Of a stretch of DNA of 43,926 bases, positions 1-8,446 are shown piece after piece. Source of the stretch: Anaerolineae bacterium (GTDB lineage Bacteria; Chloroflexota; Anaerolineae; JAAYZQ01); assembly GCA_023544525.1 (NCBI GenBank), contig JAMJFU010000006.1, forward strand, positions 1-43,926, read 5' to 3'. Both the position numbers and the translations under genes were made by a program. A model generated the notes under the pieces. That model did not search any database and was not told where the DNA came from. It saw only the letters and a program-made list of their open reading frames with translations. How positions within the stretch are numbered: the stretch's first letter is position 1; each line of letters begins with the position of its first letter.

Positions 1-98
1 ATGACGGCGACATCCTGGCGGCGCCTTCCCAGTTCCAGGAGGGCCTCTCCGTATGCGTCACGTGTCTCAACCAGCTCGCCCACATTCCACTCGAGCAT
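1..98 (-). CDS. Transketolase C-terminal subunit, partial (N-terminal 32 codons)
   Basis: The reverse strand from the ATG at 98-96 reads MLEWNVGELVETRDAYG and stays open to the window edge. This is how the C-terminal (pyrimidine-binding plus C domain) half of a two-subunit transketolase begins. The ATG overlaps the TGA of the N-terminal subunit (TGATG), so the pair is probably translationally coupled. Only about a tenth of the protein is present; the assignment rests on this start plus its position directly after the N-terminal subunit. The partner completes the thiamine diphosphate enzyme that moves two-carbon ketol units between sugar phosphates in the cytoplasm. Confidence 0.8.
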   Translation of the reverse strand, partial: MLEWNVGELVETRDAYGEALLELGRRRQDVAV

Positions 99-937
99 CA
101 GGCTACCCCCTCCTCCGGCGCCAAGATCCGCATCGCCTCTGCCCACTGCGCCTGGCTGATGGGCGCGTTGTGAAACTGGAATTGGCCCTCCATAAAGGGC
201 ACGCCCTTGCCCTTGACCGTCTGGGCCACGATCACGGTTGGTTTGCCCTTGACTGCCTCGGCAGCGTCCAAGGCGTCGCACACCTGGCGCAGGTCGTGGC
301 CGTCGATGCCGATGGTATGCCAGCCAAAGGCTTGCCACTTTTCGGCCAGGGGTTCCAGGTTCTTGGCCTCGTCGACCTCGCCCTGGCTCTTCAGATGGTT
401 GCGGTCGACCAGGGCGCACAAGTTATCCAGCTTGTGCGTCGAGCTGCCCATGGCCGCCTCCCAGACCTGGCCCTCGTGCAACTCCCCATCCCCCAGCAGG
501 CAGTATACCCGGATGCCCAGCCCCCGGATCCGGGCTGCCAGGGCAATGCCATTGGCAAAGGACAGCCCCTGTCCCAGCGAGCCGGTGCAGGCTTCCAGGC
601 CAGGCGTCATGCAGGCGTTGGGATGGCCCTGGAGAATGCTGCCCAGTTGTTTCAACGTGGGCAGGATCTCCATCGGCAGCACGCCGAGCTTGGCCAGCGC
701 GACGTACTGCGCTGGGACGGTGTGACCCTTGCTCATCACAAAGCGATCGCGCCCATCCCAATCGGGATCCGCCGGATCGTAGCGCATCTTGTAGAAGTAG
801 AGCGCGGTGACCATCTCGACGACGGACAGCGAGCCACCAAAGTGGTGCGGCTTGTCGGCACCCATCATGTGCACCATGTGGTAGCGGATGTCGCGTGCCA
901 CGGCTTCTAGCTCAGCCAGCCTGCGATCGTCAACCAT
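98..937 (-). CDS. Transketolase N-terminal (ThDP-binding) subunit
   Basis: A 279-residue protein matching the N-terminal half of transketolase, as in bacteria and archaea with split transketolases. Visible motifs are SKGH (69-72), GSLGQG (119-124) and the thiamine diphosphate/Mg motif starting GDGE (149-152), followed by EGQVWEA and a conserved DRN. GGAGGAAG lies just upstream of the ATG at 937. It is the penultimate gene of the long minus-strand operon that starts with the Mo hydroxylase and is fused by TGATG to the C-terminal subunit. In a catabolic cluster, a split transketolase may act on an unusual ketose phosphate (split transketolases of branched-sugar pathways are known) rather than in the central pentose pathway; the substrate cannot be read from sequence. 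Confidence 0.92.
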   Translation of the reverse strand: MVDDRRLAELEAVARDIRYHMVHMMGADKPHHFGGSLSVVEMVTALYFYKMRYDPADPDWDGRDRFVMSKGHTVPAQYVALAKLGVLPMEILPTLKQLGSILQGHPNACMTPGLEACTGSLGQGLSFANGIALAARIRGLGIRVYCLLGDGELHEGQVWEAAMGSSTHKLDNLCALVDRNHLKSQGEVDEAKNLEPLAEKWQAFGWHTIGIDGHDLRQVCDALDAAEAVKGKPTVIVAQTVKGKGVPFMEGQFQFHNAPISQAQWAEAMRILAPEEGVA

Positions 938-976
938 ACAACTTCCTCCAGTAGTCCCTGCTCCGTGGCAGGGCCG

Positions 977-2017
977 CTAGTCGACCGGATACAGAAGGAT
1001 CTTGTGGGCTTCCAGCGCCTCGAGCCTGTGAAAGGCCTCTTCCCAGCGGGTGATGGGCCAGATCTCGCTGATGAGCGGCTCGGTTTGGATCCTGCCCTGG
1101 CGCATGAGCTCGAGGCAGGTCTCCCAGGTCGTCCAGGCGTGGCTAAAGGCGCCCTGGTAGGTGATGACCTTGGCCACGATCTCGTCCATGGGGTGGTTGA
1201 CTGGCTGTAGCGCCCAACCAATCTTGGTCACCTGCCCGTTCTGCCGTACCAACTGCAGCGACTGCCGCATGGCAGCGGGCACGCCGGCACAGTCGACGAC
1301 CAGGTGCGCGCCCAGGCCATCGCCCAGTCCGCGGACCAGCTCCAGCGGGTCCTGCTGGCTCACGTCTACGGCCAGATCGGCGCCGAGTTGTCTGGCCAGC
1401 TCCAGCCGACGCCCGTCTCGCTGGGTGCCGGTGACGATGACCGTGCCGGCGCCAGCCAGCCTGGCCACCTGCAGACAGAACAGGCCTACCGGGCCCGGGC
1501 CGATGATGACCACCAGGTCACCAGGCCGGATGTGGCTCTTTTCGGCGACGGCATTGTAGGCGACGCAGATCGGTTCGGTCATGGCTGCGGTTTCATAGCT
1601 CACGCCATCGGGCAGGTGGTGCAGCCGGTGGGCCTTGGCCCGGACGTAGCGGGTAAAGGCCCCATCCACAGCAAAGCCAAAGGCCCGGCGCTGCGGGCAG
1701 ACGTTATAGTTGCCCGACCGGCAGAGGGCACAGACCCCGCAGGTCTCGGCCGCGGTCTCACAGGTGACGCGGTCCCCCACGGCAAAGCCCGCCACCCGCT
1801 CGCCGACCTCTACGATCTGCCCCGACCATTCGTGGCCGAGGACCACCGGTGGGCGGGCCAGGAGGGTCAACTGGCCGTGGTACATATGCGGCTCGCTGCC
1901 GCAGATGCCACAGAACTTGACCTCGACCAGGCACTCTTCCGGGCCGATGGTTGGGACCGGCACGTCACGGATCTCGACCGAACGGTCGGCCTTGTCGTAC
2001 AACACAACTGCTTTCAT
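977..2017 (-). CDS. Zinc-dependent medium-chain dehydrogenase (threonine/sorbitol dehydrogenase type)
   Basis: A 346-residue MDR-family NAD(P)-dependent alcohol/polyol dehydrogenase. The N-terminal GroES-like domain carries the catalytic zinc site (CGICGSE near 37-43, GHEW near 61-64, later TEP) and a four-cysteine structural zinc lobe (CGVCALCRSGNYNVC). The Rossmann domain has GPGPVG near residue 175. It oxidises a secondary alcohol or polyol to the ketone; the exact substrate is unknown. It lies between the aminotransferase and the transketolase, with 22 nt to the upstream gene and 39 nt to the downstream one. A clear paralogue with the same zinc spacing is encoded at 9830-10867 on the other strand. 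Start: ATG at 2017. Confidence 0.93.
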   Translation of the reverse strand: MKAVVLYDKADRSVEIRDVPVPTIGPEECLVEVKFCGICGSEPHMYHGQLTLLARPPVVLGHEWSGQIVEVGERVAGFAVGDRVTCETAAETCGVCALCRSGNYNVCPQRRAFGFAVDGAFTRYVRAKAHRLHHLPDGVSYETAAMTEPICVAYNAVAEKSHIRPGDLVVIIGPGPVGLFCLQVARLAGAGTVIVTGTQRDGRRLELARQLGADLAVDVSQQDPLELVRGLGDGLGAHLVVDCAGVPAAMRQSLQLVRQNGQVTKIGWALQPVNHPMDEIVAKVITYQGAFSHAWTTWETCLELMRQGRIQTEPLISEIWPITRWEEAFHRLEALEAHKILLYPVD

Positions 2018-2039
2018 AGCTTATCTCCGTACTCGCGTT

Positions 2040-3338
2040 CTATTGGTCTGCCAGAACGTCCCTGAACGCAGCGTCGATTCCCTCCAGGGCGCGGTCCACG
2101 TCGGCGTCTGTGTGGGCCGTCGAGATGCCGTGATGCCACATGGTGTGAATGTAGACGCCGTGGCGCAGGCAGGCGGCGCAGAAACGGTGGAACAGGGGCC
2201 AGTCGTAGTCCATGACGTCGTGGTAGCTACGCAGCTCTCGCCCAGCCGGTGGGCCGAGCAGTAAGGAAAAGCGGGCCCCTAGCATCTGGGTGCGGCCGGC
2301 GATGCCAAGACGCCCCAGGATCTCGTCGATACCGTCACATAGCCGCTGGCTGCGGCCCAGCAAGGCATCGAAGCAGCCGGGCTCGCCAATGATATCCAGG
2401 AAGGCGCTGCCGGCGGCGATGGCCGAGAGGTGGCCGTTGTAGGTGCCGCTGTGCTGCGCCTGGCCCAGGGGCGCGACATGCTCCATGATCTGCCGCCTGC
2501 CGCCAAAGGCGCTGAGGGGCATACCCCCGCCCAGGGCCTTGCCCAGCGTGCACAGGTCGGGCGTCACCCCGTAGGTCTCCTGCATGCAGCCCGGGCCGGT
2601 GCGAAAGCCTGATAGGATCTCGTCAAAGATCAGCAGACTGCCCTGCTCTGCCGTCAGGCGGCGCAACAGTTCGAGGTAACCAGGCAGGGGCAAGATGGTG
2701 CCGCTGTTGTAGTTGACCGGCTCGAGGATGACGGCTGCGATCTCGTGACCCTGGTGCTTGAGCAACTCTTCGGCCTGCTCAAAGTCGTTGAAAGGCAGGA
2801 CGATGCAGTCTTGCTGCAGACACTCGGGCAGCCCCGGTGCAGCGGGCGTGATCTGCGGCCAGGCCTGATCAGGCGGGGGCCAATAGTTGTAGGCGAGGTA
2901 GTCGTTGTAGCCGTGAAAATGCCCTTCGAATTTGACGATGAGGGGGCGGCCCGTGTATTCTCGGGCCAGCTTGACGGCATAGTAGGTCGTCTCGGTGCCG
3001 GTCAGCGTGAAGCGCAGCATCTCGACGCAGGGCACAGCTTCAGCGATCCGCTGCGCCAGCCTGGCGTGCCACTCATTCTCGTAGGCGCACAGGAGCCCCA
3101 TCTCCAGGGCCCGGCGGATGGCGCTGGTCACCTGGGGGTGAGAATGCCCCACCAGTGCGCTGCCGAAGGACGTGCAGAGATCGACGTAGGCGTTGCCCGC
3201 CAGGTCATAGACCCGGCCGCCCTCGGCGCGGGAGAGGTAGACTGGGCTGCCCAGCCCCTTGTGGATGCGGGCTGAGGCACACACGCCACCTGGCAGGTAG
3301 CGCGCAGCCAGGTCCATGTGCTCGCGGGTGAATCCCAT
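2040..3338 (-). CDS. Class III aminotransferase, glutamate-1-semialdehyde aminomutase-like
   Basis: A 432-residue PLP enzyme of fold type I. The PLP lysine is in TLGKALGGG (K267) and the PLP-pyridine aspartate in LLIFDEILSGFR (D239); the phosphate-binding loop is TGTETT near 113-118. Overall pattern and length match GSA aminomutase (HemL-like), but no other haem genes are near, so a catabolic or biosynthetic transaminase acting on an amino ketone or aldehyde is more likely. The open frame extends far upstream, but that part is the antisense shadow of the SDR gene; the ATG at 3338, 8 nt after the SDR stop, gives the family's normal N-terminus. A GTG at 3341 is a possible alternative start. Confidence 0.9.
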   Translation of the reverse strand: MGFTREHMDLAARYLPGGVCASARIHKGLGSPVYLSRAEGGRVYDLAGNAYVDLCTSFGSALVGHSHPQVTSAIRRALEMGLLCAYENEWHARLAQRIAEAVPCVEMLRFTLTGTETTYYAVKLAREYTGRPLIVKFEGHFHGYNDYLAYNYWPPPDQAWPQITPAAPGLPECLQQDCIVLPFNDFEQAEELLKHQGHEIAAVILEPVNYNSGTILPLPGYLELLRRLTAEQGSLLIFDEILSGFRTGPGCMQETYGVTPDLCTLGKALGGGMPLSAFGGRRQIMEHVAPLGQAQHSGTYNGHLSAIAAGSAFLDIIGEPGCFDALLGRSQRLCDGIDEILGRLGIAGRTQMLGARFSLLLGPPAGRELRSYHDVMDYDWPLFHRFCAACLRHGVYIHTMWHHGISTAHTDADVDRALEGIDAAFRDVLADQ

Positions 3339-3346
3339 CACATCGC

Positions 3347-4141
3347 TTACGCTGCCGTCCACCCACCGTCGAGGTAGATGGTCTGCCCGGTGATGAAATC
3401 GGACGCGGGCGATGCCAGAAAGACGGCCAGGCCAAAGAGGTCCGGGATCTCTCCAACGCGGCCCATGGGGATGCGGCCCAGGACCCAGTCTCGGGTGGCC
3501 GGGTCGTCGAGCAGGAAGGCGTTGAGGTCGGTGCGGATAAAGGTCGGGGCGATGGCGTTCACGTTGATGCCTTGCCGTGCCCACTCGATGGCCAGCGACT
3601 TGGTCAGCAGATTGACCGCACCCTTGCTGGCTGGGTAAGCGGGATCGTTGGCCCGGCCCTGGAGGCCGCGCACGGAAGACATATTGATGATCTTGCCCCG
3701 GCCCTGCGCCAGCATGACCTTGCCCACTTCTTTGCAGCACAGGAAGGTGCCCCGGAGGTTCACATCCATGATCCGCTGCCACTCCTCCACCGGGAATTCC
3801 ACGGTCGGCTTGATGCTGACGATGCCAGCCGAGTTGACCAGGATGTCGATGCGGCCGAACTCGTCCAGGACGCGCTCGACCATGGCCTGGACACTGGCCT
3901 CGTCGGTCACCTCCGCGGTCACCGGCAGGGCCCGGCGGCCCAGCGAGCGTATCTCGCCGGCCACGGCCTCGACGTCAGCCGCCGTCCGGCTGAGGGGTGC
4001 TACGTGGGCACCCGCCGCCGCCAGCGCCAGCCCGATGCCCCGTCCCAGGCCCCGGCTGCCCCCCGTCACCACGGCCACCCGGCCGGACAGGGAGAACAGG
4101 GTTGGGACGGCCTCCAATGCCTCTCTGGGGATTGCTTCCAA
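3347..4141 (-). CDS. SDR-family oxidoreductase (gluconate 5-dehydrogenase-like)
   Basis: A classical short-chain dehydrogenase of 264 residues. It has the cofactor motif TGGSRGLG (26-33), NSAG (103-106), the catalytic Ser around 155 (INMSS), Tyr169 and Lys173 (YPASK), and the usual C-terminal DGGW. Predicted role: NAD(P)-linked oxidation/reduction of a sugar-derived or ring alcohol. I use the TTG at 4141 because GGAGG stands 6 nt before it; the TTG at 4156 would add five residues but has no ribosome site. It follows the cyclase-family gene across a 86-nt gap that holds a perfect 11-bp inverted repeat. It closely resembles the SDR at 32850-33614, which also follows a cyclase gene. Confidence 0.92.
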   Translation of the reverse strand: MEAIPREALEAVPTLFSLSGRVAVVTGGSRGLGRGIGLALAAAGAHVAPLSRTAADVEAVAGEIRSLGRRALPVTAEVTDEASVQAMVERVLDEFGRIDILVNSAGIVSIKPTVEFPVEEWQRIMDVNLRGTFLCCKEVGKVMLAQGRGKIINMSSVRGLQGRANDPAYPASKGAVNLLTKSLAIEWARQGINVNAIAPTFIRTDLNAFLLDDPATRDWVLGRIPMGRVGEIPDLFGLAVFLASPASDFITGQTIYLDGGWTAA

Positions 4142-4163
4142 AGTCTGCCTCCACAAACTCAGA

Positions 4164-4205
4164 CTGGTCCAATCGCCAACGTGCGGTTCGTTGAGATTGG
4201 ACCAG
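4164..4205. repeat. Inverted repeat (hairpin) between cyclase and SDR genes
   Basis: CTGGTCCAATC (4164-4174) pairs perfectly with GATTGGACCAG (4195-4205), and the inner CAACG/CGTTG extends the stem. There is no U-run, so it is more likely a processing or mRNA-stability hairpin than a terminator. It sits just upstream of the SDR start inside a presumed operon. Confidence 0.75.
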
Positions 4206-4227
4206 CCTCTGCGGGAACGTCCCTGTC

Positions 4228-4938
4228 CTAGTCGGCCTCGTCTTCCAACACAGCCACAGCCCGGATCGGCGAGCCGCTGCCCTTGCGGATCTTGAGCGGC
4301 AGGCCGATGAACTGAAAGCGCTTGCCCACCACAGGCCGCAGGTCACCCAGGTTCTCGATGTTGAGCGTCTGCATCTCGCGGCAGACCTGATGTGCTGGGT
4401 AGCTCGTCGTGCCACCGCGATCGTGGCTGGGCGCATCCTGGCCGATATTGACGGCGCCCGCGCCATAGACAAACCCGGCGGCTTCGCGGCCCAGTCCCGG
4501 ATAGTCGGTCAGCCAGGCATCGGTGCCCCAGGTGCGCACATAGTGGCCGGAGTAGAGGAGCACCGTGTCCCCCTTTCGGATCTCCAGCCCGTACTTGTCG
4601 AGGGCCGCCTGGATGTCGGCCACTGTGTACTCGGTCCGGGGCGGAATGTGCGACAGATCGATGCAGATGCCGCTCGTGTAGAACCAATCGAGGGGGATCT
4701 CGTCGATGGACGGTGCGTCCTTGCTCGGGTCAATGTGGCTGATCGAGTCCACGTGGGTGGTACCGTGGGTGGACATCTCGATCTTTTCAGCGGTGTAGCT
4801 ATAGCCCCCGGTAAATCGACCCGACGCCGCAGTTTCCTCGTGCGTCGCGACCACGGTCACCTTGGTCTCAGGATGACCGGGCCACACTGGGGCTCCGGTG
4901 TAGATTTCCTGGCTCAAGTCGACAAGCTTGTAGCCCAT
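4228..4938 (-). CDS. Cyclase-family metal hydrolase (kynurenine formamidase-like)
   Basis: A 236-residue protein of the cyclase / kynurenine formamidase (KynB-like) family: metal-dependent hydrolases that open or close cyclic amides, lactones or formamides. The metal motif is recognisable as H58-G-T-T-H62-V-D64-S-I-S-H68, and the family's VDLSQEIYTGAPVWPGHP start is present. Conserved GDTVLLYSGHY lies in the second half. It is transcribed with the Mo hydroxylase and SDR genes, so it could hydrolyse a ring after hydroxylation; that is inference. A paralogue at 32129-32830 is also followed by an SDR. Start: ATG at 4938 with GGAGAAACGTCT upstream. Confidence 0.88.
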   Translation of the reverse strand: MGYKLVDLSQEIYTGAPVWPGHPETKVTVVATHEETAASGRFTGGYSYTAEKIEMSTHGTTHVDSISHIDPSKDAPSIDEIPLDWFYTSGICIDLSHIPPRTEYTVADIQAALDKYGLEIRKGDTVLLYSGHYVRTWGTDAWLTDYPGLGREAAGFVYGAGAVNIGQDAPSHDRGGTTSYPAHQVCREMQTLNIENLGDLRPVVGKRFQFIGLPLKIRKGSGSPIRAVAVLEDEAD

Positions 4939-4980
4939 AGACGTTTCTCCTTGGTATCGGTCGGGCTCTTACACCCTGGG

Positions 4981-5072
4981 GGTGGGGCCGGGTGAGGATG
5001 AAATCGCGCCGCACGTGGTGGCCATGCCGCCCACATGCTCCCCCAGGCGCAGATTTCATCTCCCCACCGGCC
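4981..5072. repeat. Imperfect inverted repeat in VOC-cyclase intergenic gap
   Basis: The 175-bp gap 4939-5113 holds a long imperfect inverted repeat: GAGGATGAAATCGCGCC (4994-5010) against GGCGCAGATTTCATCTCC (5046-5063), with flanking GGTGGG/CCCACC. A second short stem, GGCCaaacccttcctGGCC, follows at 5069-5087. It may form an RNA hairpin that tunes downstream expression, or be a small repetitive element; no U-tract was seen. Confidence 0.65.
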
Positions 5073-5113
5073 AAACCCTTCCTGGCCGGCCCTTCGCCCA
5101 GTGGGGATAAGAG

Positions 5114-5554
5114 CTATCCTGTCTGGATGATCTCTAGCGACACGCCGTCCGGGTCAAAGAAGTAGGTCCAGCGCCAACCCTCCATCGGTCCGGCCGGGAT
5201 GGTGGCTGGCGGTGCTGTGAACCGCACCCCGTGCTCCAGAAAGCGCTGATAGACCGCATCGATGTCTTCCACCTGAAGGGCGATGTGCATCGCGCCGGCA
5301 TCGTTGTTGTTGCGGTCATAGGGCCGCCCTTTGGCGGTGACGTACTCGATCAGCTCCACCTGGGCGTCTCCGGCGCGCAGGATGGCCAGCTTGACCTTGG
5401 CCTTGGGCACGCCGAGCGCCTTGGAACGGTCGTCGCCGCTGCGCTCGCTTTCTTCCGTCATGACCAACTCCAGTCCGAGAAGGTCGCAGTAGAAGGTGAT
5501 GGACCGCTCCAGGTCGCTGACCGTGATGCAGGTGTGATGGACCCCTTTGATCAT
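5114..5554 (-). CDS. VOC-family (glyoxalase/bleomycin resistance/dioxygenase) protein
   Basis: A 146-residue single-unit vicinal oxygen chelate protein: starts IKGVHHTCITVSDLERS, with metal-ligand candidates His6/His7, an internal HIALQVEDID, and the C-terminal FDPDGVSLEIIQ carrying the family Glu ligand. VOC proteins of this size are lyases, isomerases or epimerases (for example methylmalonyl-CoA epimerase or glyoxalase I). The sequence does not fix the reaction. It sits 50 nt after the medium Mo subunit and probably belongs to the same operon. Start: ATG at 5554. Confidence 0.88.
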   Translation of the reverse strand: MIKGVHHTCITVSDLERSITFYCDLLGLELVMTEESERSGDDRSKALGVPKAKVKLAILRAGDAQVELIEYVTAKGRPYDRNNNDAGAMHIALQVEDIDAVYQRFLEHGVRFTAPPATIPAGPMEGWRWTYFFDPDGVSLEIIQTG

Positions 5555-5604
5555 CGTTTCGACCCTGCAGGGCGGGATGGCAACATCCCGCCCTGCCTGT
5601 GCAA

Positions 5605-6621
5605 CTAGCCCGAGGCCTCTTTGGCCTCCAGCGCCCGAAGGATCACCTCAGGGGTGGCTGGATACTCGTCGATCCAGATGCCAATGGCATCGTGGATGGC
5701 GGCCATGATGGCTGGCGGCGGCCCGTTGGTCGAGCCTTCCGAAAAGCCTTTGGCACCCTTCACGCCGGCCGGGTGCGGCACCTCTTCAATGCCCCAAAGG
5801 GTCTCTTCTGGATAGTCCAGAAAGGTGGGTAGGGCATAGTCGCTAAAGTTTTCCGGCGCCCAGTCCGGGTTGGGATAGTAGGGATAGGAATTCTCGGTCA
5901 ACGTGGTCCCCAGGCCGGGATGCAAGCCGCCGTTGATCTGCTGCCGCACCAGCAAGGGATTGACCGCCTTGCCGACCTCCCATACCTGGGTCAGCTTGGT
6001 CACGTCCACCATACCGGTTTCGGTGTCCACCTCGACCTCGGCGACACAGGCGCCAAAGGAGATGGCGCCCACGGCCGGCATAGCGCCGGTCTCGGGGTCG
6101 TGGGGGTGGAAGCGGGCCGGCTGCCAGGCTCCGGTGCCGACCAGCAGGGCGGGATCGGCACCGCCGCCGAACATCGACGCCCCGCCGACCTCGGCCAGCG
6201 TCATCGACCGGTCGGGCGCGCCTTTGACAAAGACCTTGCCCTCCTTGTACTCCAGGTCGTCTGGGTGTGCTTCGAGCAGGTCGCTGGCATACTCGCGGAT
6301 CTTTTTCTTGAGATCCTCGGCCGCATTCTCGACGGCGTGGGGGTCGATGAGAGTGACCCGGCTGGCAAAGCTGCCCAGGCTGAGGGGGGCAAAGTCGTCG
6401 GCAAAGTTGCTGGCAAAGACGTGCTCGATGGGCACTTCCATCAAGTCGGCGGCGAACTGGCGGAGGATCGTGGTCGATCCCTGGCCCAGGTCCACCGCGC
6501 CGACCAACAGGACCAGTGTGCCATCAGGTTTCAGTTGGATTGCCGCGTTGCTGGGATCGCCCGCTCCCTTGTTGCCGGTGGGGTGCAAGACGCAAGCCAT
6601 CCCGACACCTTTCTTCTTCAT
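5605..6621 (-). CDS. Molybdenum hydroxylase, medium molybdopterin subunit (NdhM-like)
   Basis: A 338-residue protein equal to the C-terminal part of xanthine-dehydrogenase-type Mo subunits. It carries the molybdopterin-binding VDLGQGSTT (43-51) and, near the C-terminus, the active-site glutamate motif GAKGFSEG (E295), where the catalytic base of the family lies. Together with the 434-residue gene just upstream it makes about 772 residues, the size of an unsplit CoxL/XdhA-type subunit. The split looks natural: GGGAGG overlapping the end of the upstream gene is placed correctly for the ATG at 6621, and only 4 nt separate the genes. Nicotinate dehydrogenase of Eubacterium barkeri has the same division (NdhL + NdhM). 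The substrate here is unknown, most likely an N-heterocycle or aldehyde. Confidence 0.88.
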   Translation of the reverse strand: MKKKGVGMACVLHPTGNKGAGDPSNAAIQLKPDGTLVLLVGAVDLGQGSTTILRQFAADLMEVPIEHVFASNFADDFAPLSLGSFASRVTLIDPHAVENAAEDLKKKIREYASDLLEAHPDDLEYKEGKVFVKGAPDRSMTLAEVGGASMFGGGADPALLVGTGAWQPARFHPHDPETGAMPAVGAISFGACVAEVEVDTETGMVDVTKLTQVWEVGKAVNPLLVRQQINGGLHPGLGTTLTENSYPYYPNPDWAPENFSDYALPTFLDYPEETLWGIEEVPHPAGVKGAKGFSEGSTNGPPPAIMAAIHDAIGIWIDEYPATPEVILRALEAKEASG

Positions 6622-6625
6622 ATTG

Positions 6626-7930
6626 CTACCTCCCTCGTGAACTCATGGCCAGGAGATGTTCCGGCAGCTCGATGCCATGCACCTCGGCTGCACCCCTCAT
6701 GGCCTCCAGCGCCCCGGCCCCCCGGACGACGTAGCGGGAAGCCCCGATGTCGCCATCACGCCAGGCATTGATGAAGCGCAACTCCCACGGATCCATGCCA
6801 ATGGTGTCAGCAATCTTGCTCATCTGCATCTCCATCGGGAACTGGCCGTTCATGATGGTGAAACCACGCATCGAGCTCGAGCCTGCCTTGTTGGTGAGCA
6901 CGCACTGGCCATCTATGCGCGTGTTGGGGATGTGGTATGGCCCGGAAGCAAACATGGAGCATTTTTCCACGCCGTAGGGTGAGAAGCCACCATAGGCCCC
7001 AGAGTCATGCCACAGCTTGATATGATTGGCCGTGAGCCGGCCATCTTTTTTGATGCCGGTCTTGTACTCCAGGATAAAGACGCCGCGCTTGGTCGAGTAG
7101 AGCAGATCCTCGCGCCGGCTGTAGCGGTACTTGACCGGCCTCTTGAATTTGATGGCGGCCAATCCGGCCAGGTGGTCGGCATGGATATGGTTCTTGCCAC
7201 CAAATCCACCGCCGACGACGCCGCCCACGTAGCGAATGCGGCTCATGGGCAGGTTAAAGATGGCTGCCAACTGGCCCAACTGGAAGTAGAGGCATTGGCT
7301 ATGGGTATGGATGACCAGCCGCTCGGCTTCGTCAAAGTATGCCACTGAGACCATCGGCTCCATGGCCGAGTGATCCTGCTCGCCGGTCTGATAGCGGCCC
7401 TCGACGATCAAGTCCGCCTCAGCGAATCCCTGTTCCACATCGCCGATGTACATCACCCGGGTCGTCATGCCCGATCCGTAATCCCAGAGATTGCTCTTCA
7501 GGTCGGGCCGGACCAAGGGCGCATCCGGTTTCATAGCCTCGAACATATCAAAGACTGGTTGCTGTTCCTCGATGTCCAGCTTGATCTTTTCGATGCCCTC
7601 CATGCAGGTGTCTTCGTCGACGGCCACCACCAGGGCGATCTCTTCGCCCAGATAGGCCGTGAACTCGTCGGCCAGGACCGGCTGATCTCCACACGCGCCG
7701 AAGCGTTTGGCCCCGGGGATGTCGTCGGCGGTCACGACGCCGACCACGCCAGGCGTGTTCTTGGCCGCCGTGAAGTCGATGCCACGGATGAGGCCTCTGT
7801 GGACCGGGCTGCGCAGGGCCTTGGCATACAACATGCCGGGCAGGACAAAGTCATCCACGAACTTGGTCTGGCCCTTCACCTGGCCGATTCCGTCGTATCT
7901 TGGCATTGCCTTACCAACGTATTCGGTCAT
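6626..7930 (-). CDS. Molybdenum hydroxylase, large molybdopterin subunit (NdhL-like)
   Basis: A 434-residue protein equal to the N-terminal part of xanthine-dehydrogenase-type Mo subunits: an initial alpha/beta-hammerhead domain (VGKAMPRYDG, then DIPGAKRFG) and then the first Mo-cofactor domain with GGVVGGGFGGK (236-246). It ends after about 434 residues and the chain resumes in the next gene. The ATG at 7930 starts the family's MTEYVGKAM; the upstream extension of the frame is an antisense/other-frame shadow of the FeS gene. It is 5 nt after the FeS subunit. Gene order FAD-FeS-L-M equals that known for nicotinate dehydrogenase. It works in the cytoplasm with Mo-pyranopterin cofactor. Confidence 0.88.
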   Translation of the reverse strand: MTEYVGKAMPRYDGIGQVKGQTKFVDDFVLPGMLYAKALRSPVHRGLIRGIDFTAAKNTPGVVGVVTADDIPGAKRFGACGDQPVLADEFTAYLGEEIALVVAVDEDTCMEGIEKIKLDIEEQQPVFDMFEAMKPDAPLVRPDLKSNLWDYGSGMTTRVMYIGDVEQGFAEADLIVEGRYQTGEQDHSAMEPMVSVAYFDEAERLVIHTHSQCLYFQLGQLAAIFNLPMSRIRYVGGVVGGGFGGKNHIHADHLAGLAAIKFKRPVKYRYSRREDLLYSTKRGVFILEYKTGIKKDGRLTANHIKLWHDSGAYGGFSPYGVEKCSMFASGPYHIPNTRIDGQCVLTNKAGSSSMRGFTIMNGQFPMEMQMSKIADTIGMDPWELRFINAWRDGDIGASRYVVRGAGALEAMRGAAEVHGIELPEHLLAMSSRGR

Positions 7931-7935
7931 GGTTC

Positions 7936-8424
7936 CTACTCCTTCCCCCCGGAGGGGGCATACTCGCCAGCGGCCACTACCTGGATGGCTTCGATAATCT
8001 CTTCGTAACTCCCGCAGCGGCACAGGTTGCCGGACATATACTCCCGGATCTCGGTGCGTGAGGGGGTGGGGTTGTGGTCCAGCAGCGCTTTGGCGCTCAT
8101 GAGCATGCCGGGTGTACAAAAGCCGCACTGGAAGGCGCCATGCTCGTGGAACGCCTTCTGCAACGGGTGGAGATCTCCATCCGTACTCAGACCCTCGACG
8201 GTCAGGACCTCTCTGCCCGCCACGGTCAAAGCGATGGTCAGGCAGGAGCGGACCGGCTCGCCGTCGAGCAGGACGGTGCAGGTGCCGCAGTCGCCATCGT
8301 CACAGCCGCGCTTGGGTCCTGTCACGCCGAGTTTCTCCCGGAGGACGTCCAGGAGCGTTTCGGTGGGGGTGACGATGACATCCACCGGGCTCCCGTTCAG
8401 GATAAAGGATAGTATCTGCTTCAT
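7936..8424 (-). CDS. Molybdenum hydroxylase [2Fe-2S] subunit (NdhS/CoxS-like)
   Basis: A 162-residue electron-transfer subunit with two [2Fe-2S] clusters. The plant-ferredoxin-type set is C41, C46, C49 and C61 (GCDDGDCGTCTVLLDG). The helical second set is C100, C103, C135 and C137 (CGFCTPGM and NLCRCG). Both sets are complete. AAGGAGG lies upstream of the ATG at 8424, which gives the usual start MKQILSFILNG. It passes electrons from the Mo site to the FAD subunit. The preceding FAD gene is 22 nt upstream and the large Mo subunit starts 5 nt downstream. Confidence 0.94.
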   Translation of the reverse strand: MKQILSFILNGSPVDVIVTPTETLLDVLREKLGVTGPKRGCDDGDCGTCTVLLDGEPVRSCLTIALTVAGREVLTVEGLSTDGDLHPLQKAFHEHGAFQCGFCTPGMLMSAKALLDHNPTPSRTEIREYMSGNLCRCGSYEEIIEAIQVVAAGEYAPSGGKE

Positions 8425-8446
8425 AGTCGATTCGCCTCCTTGCTCG

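Noticed and set aside
53-910. 285-residue plus-strand open frame
   Set aside because: Antisense shadow of the transketolase N-terminal subunit.
3339-3782. N-terminal extension of the aminotransferase frame
   Set aside because: The extra 148 residues are an out-of-frame reading of the SDR gene; the family N-terminus begins at 3338.
5605-7930. Frameshift in a single Mo-subunit gene
   Set aside because: The two frames have a correct ribosome site, clean termini and sizes matching the natural L/M split of nicotinate dehydrogenase.
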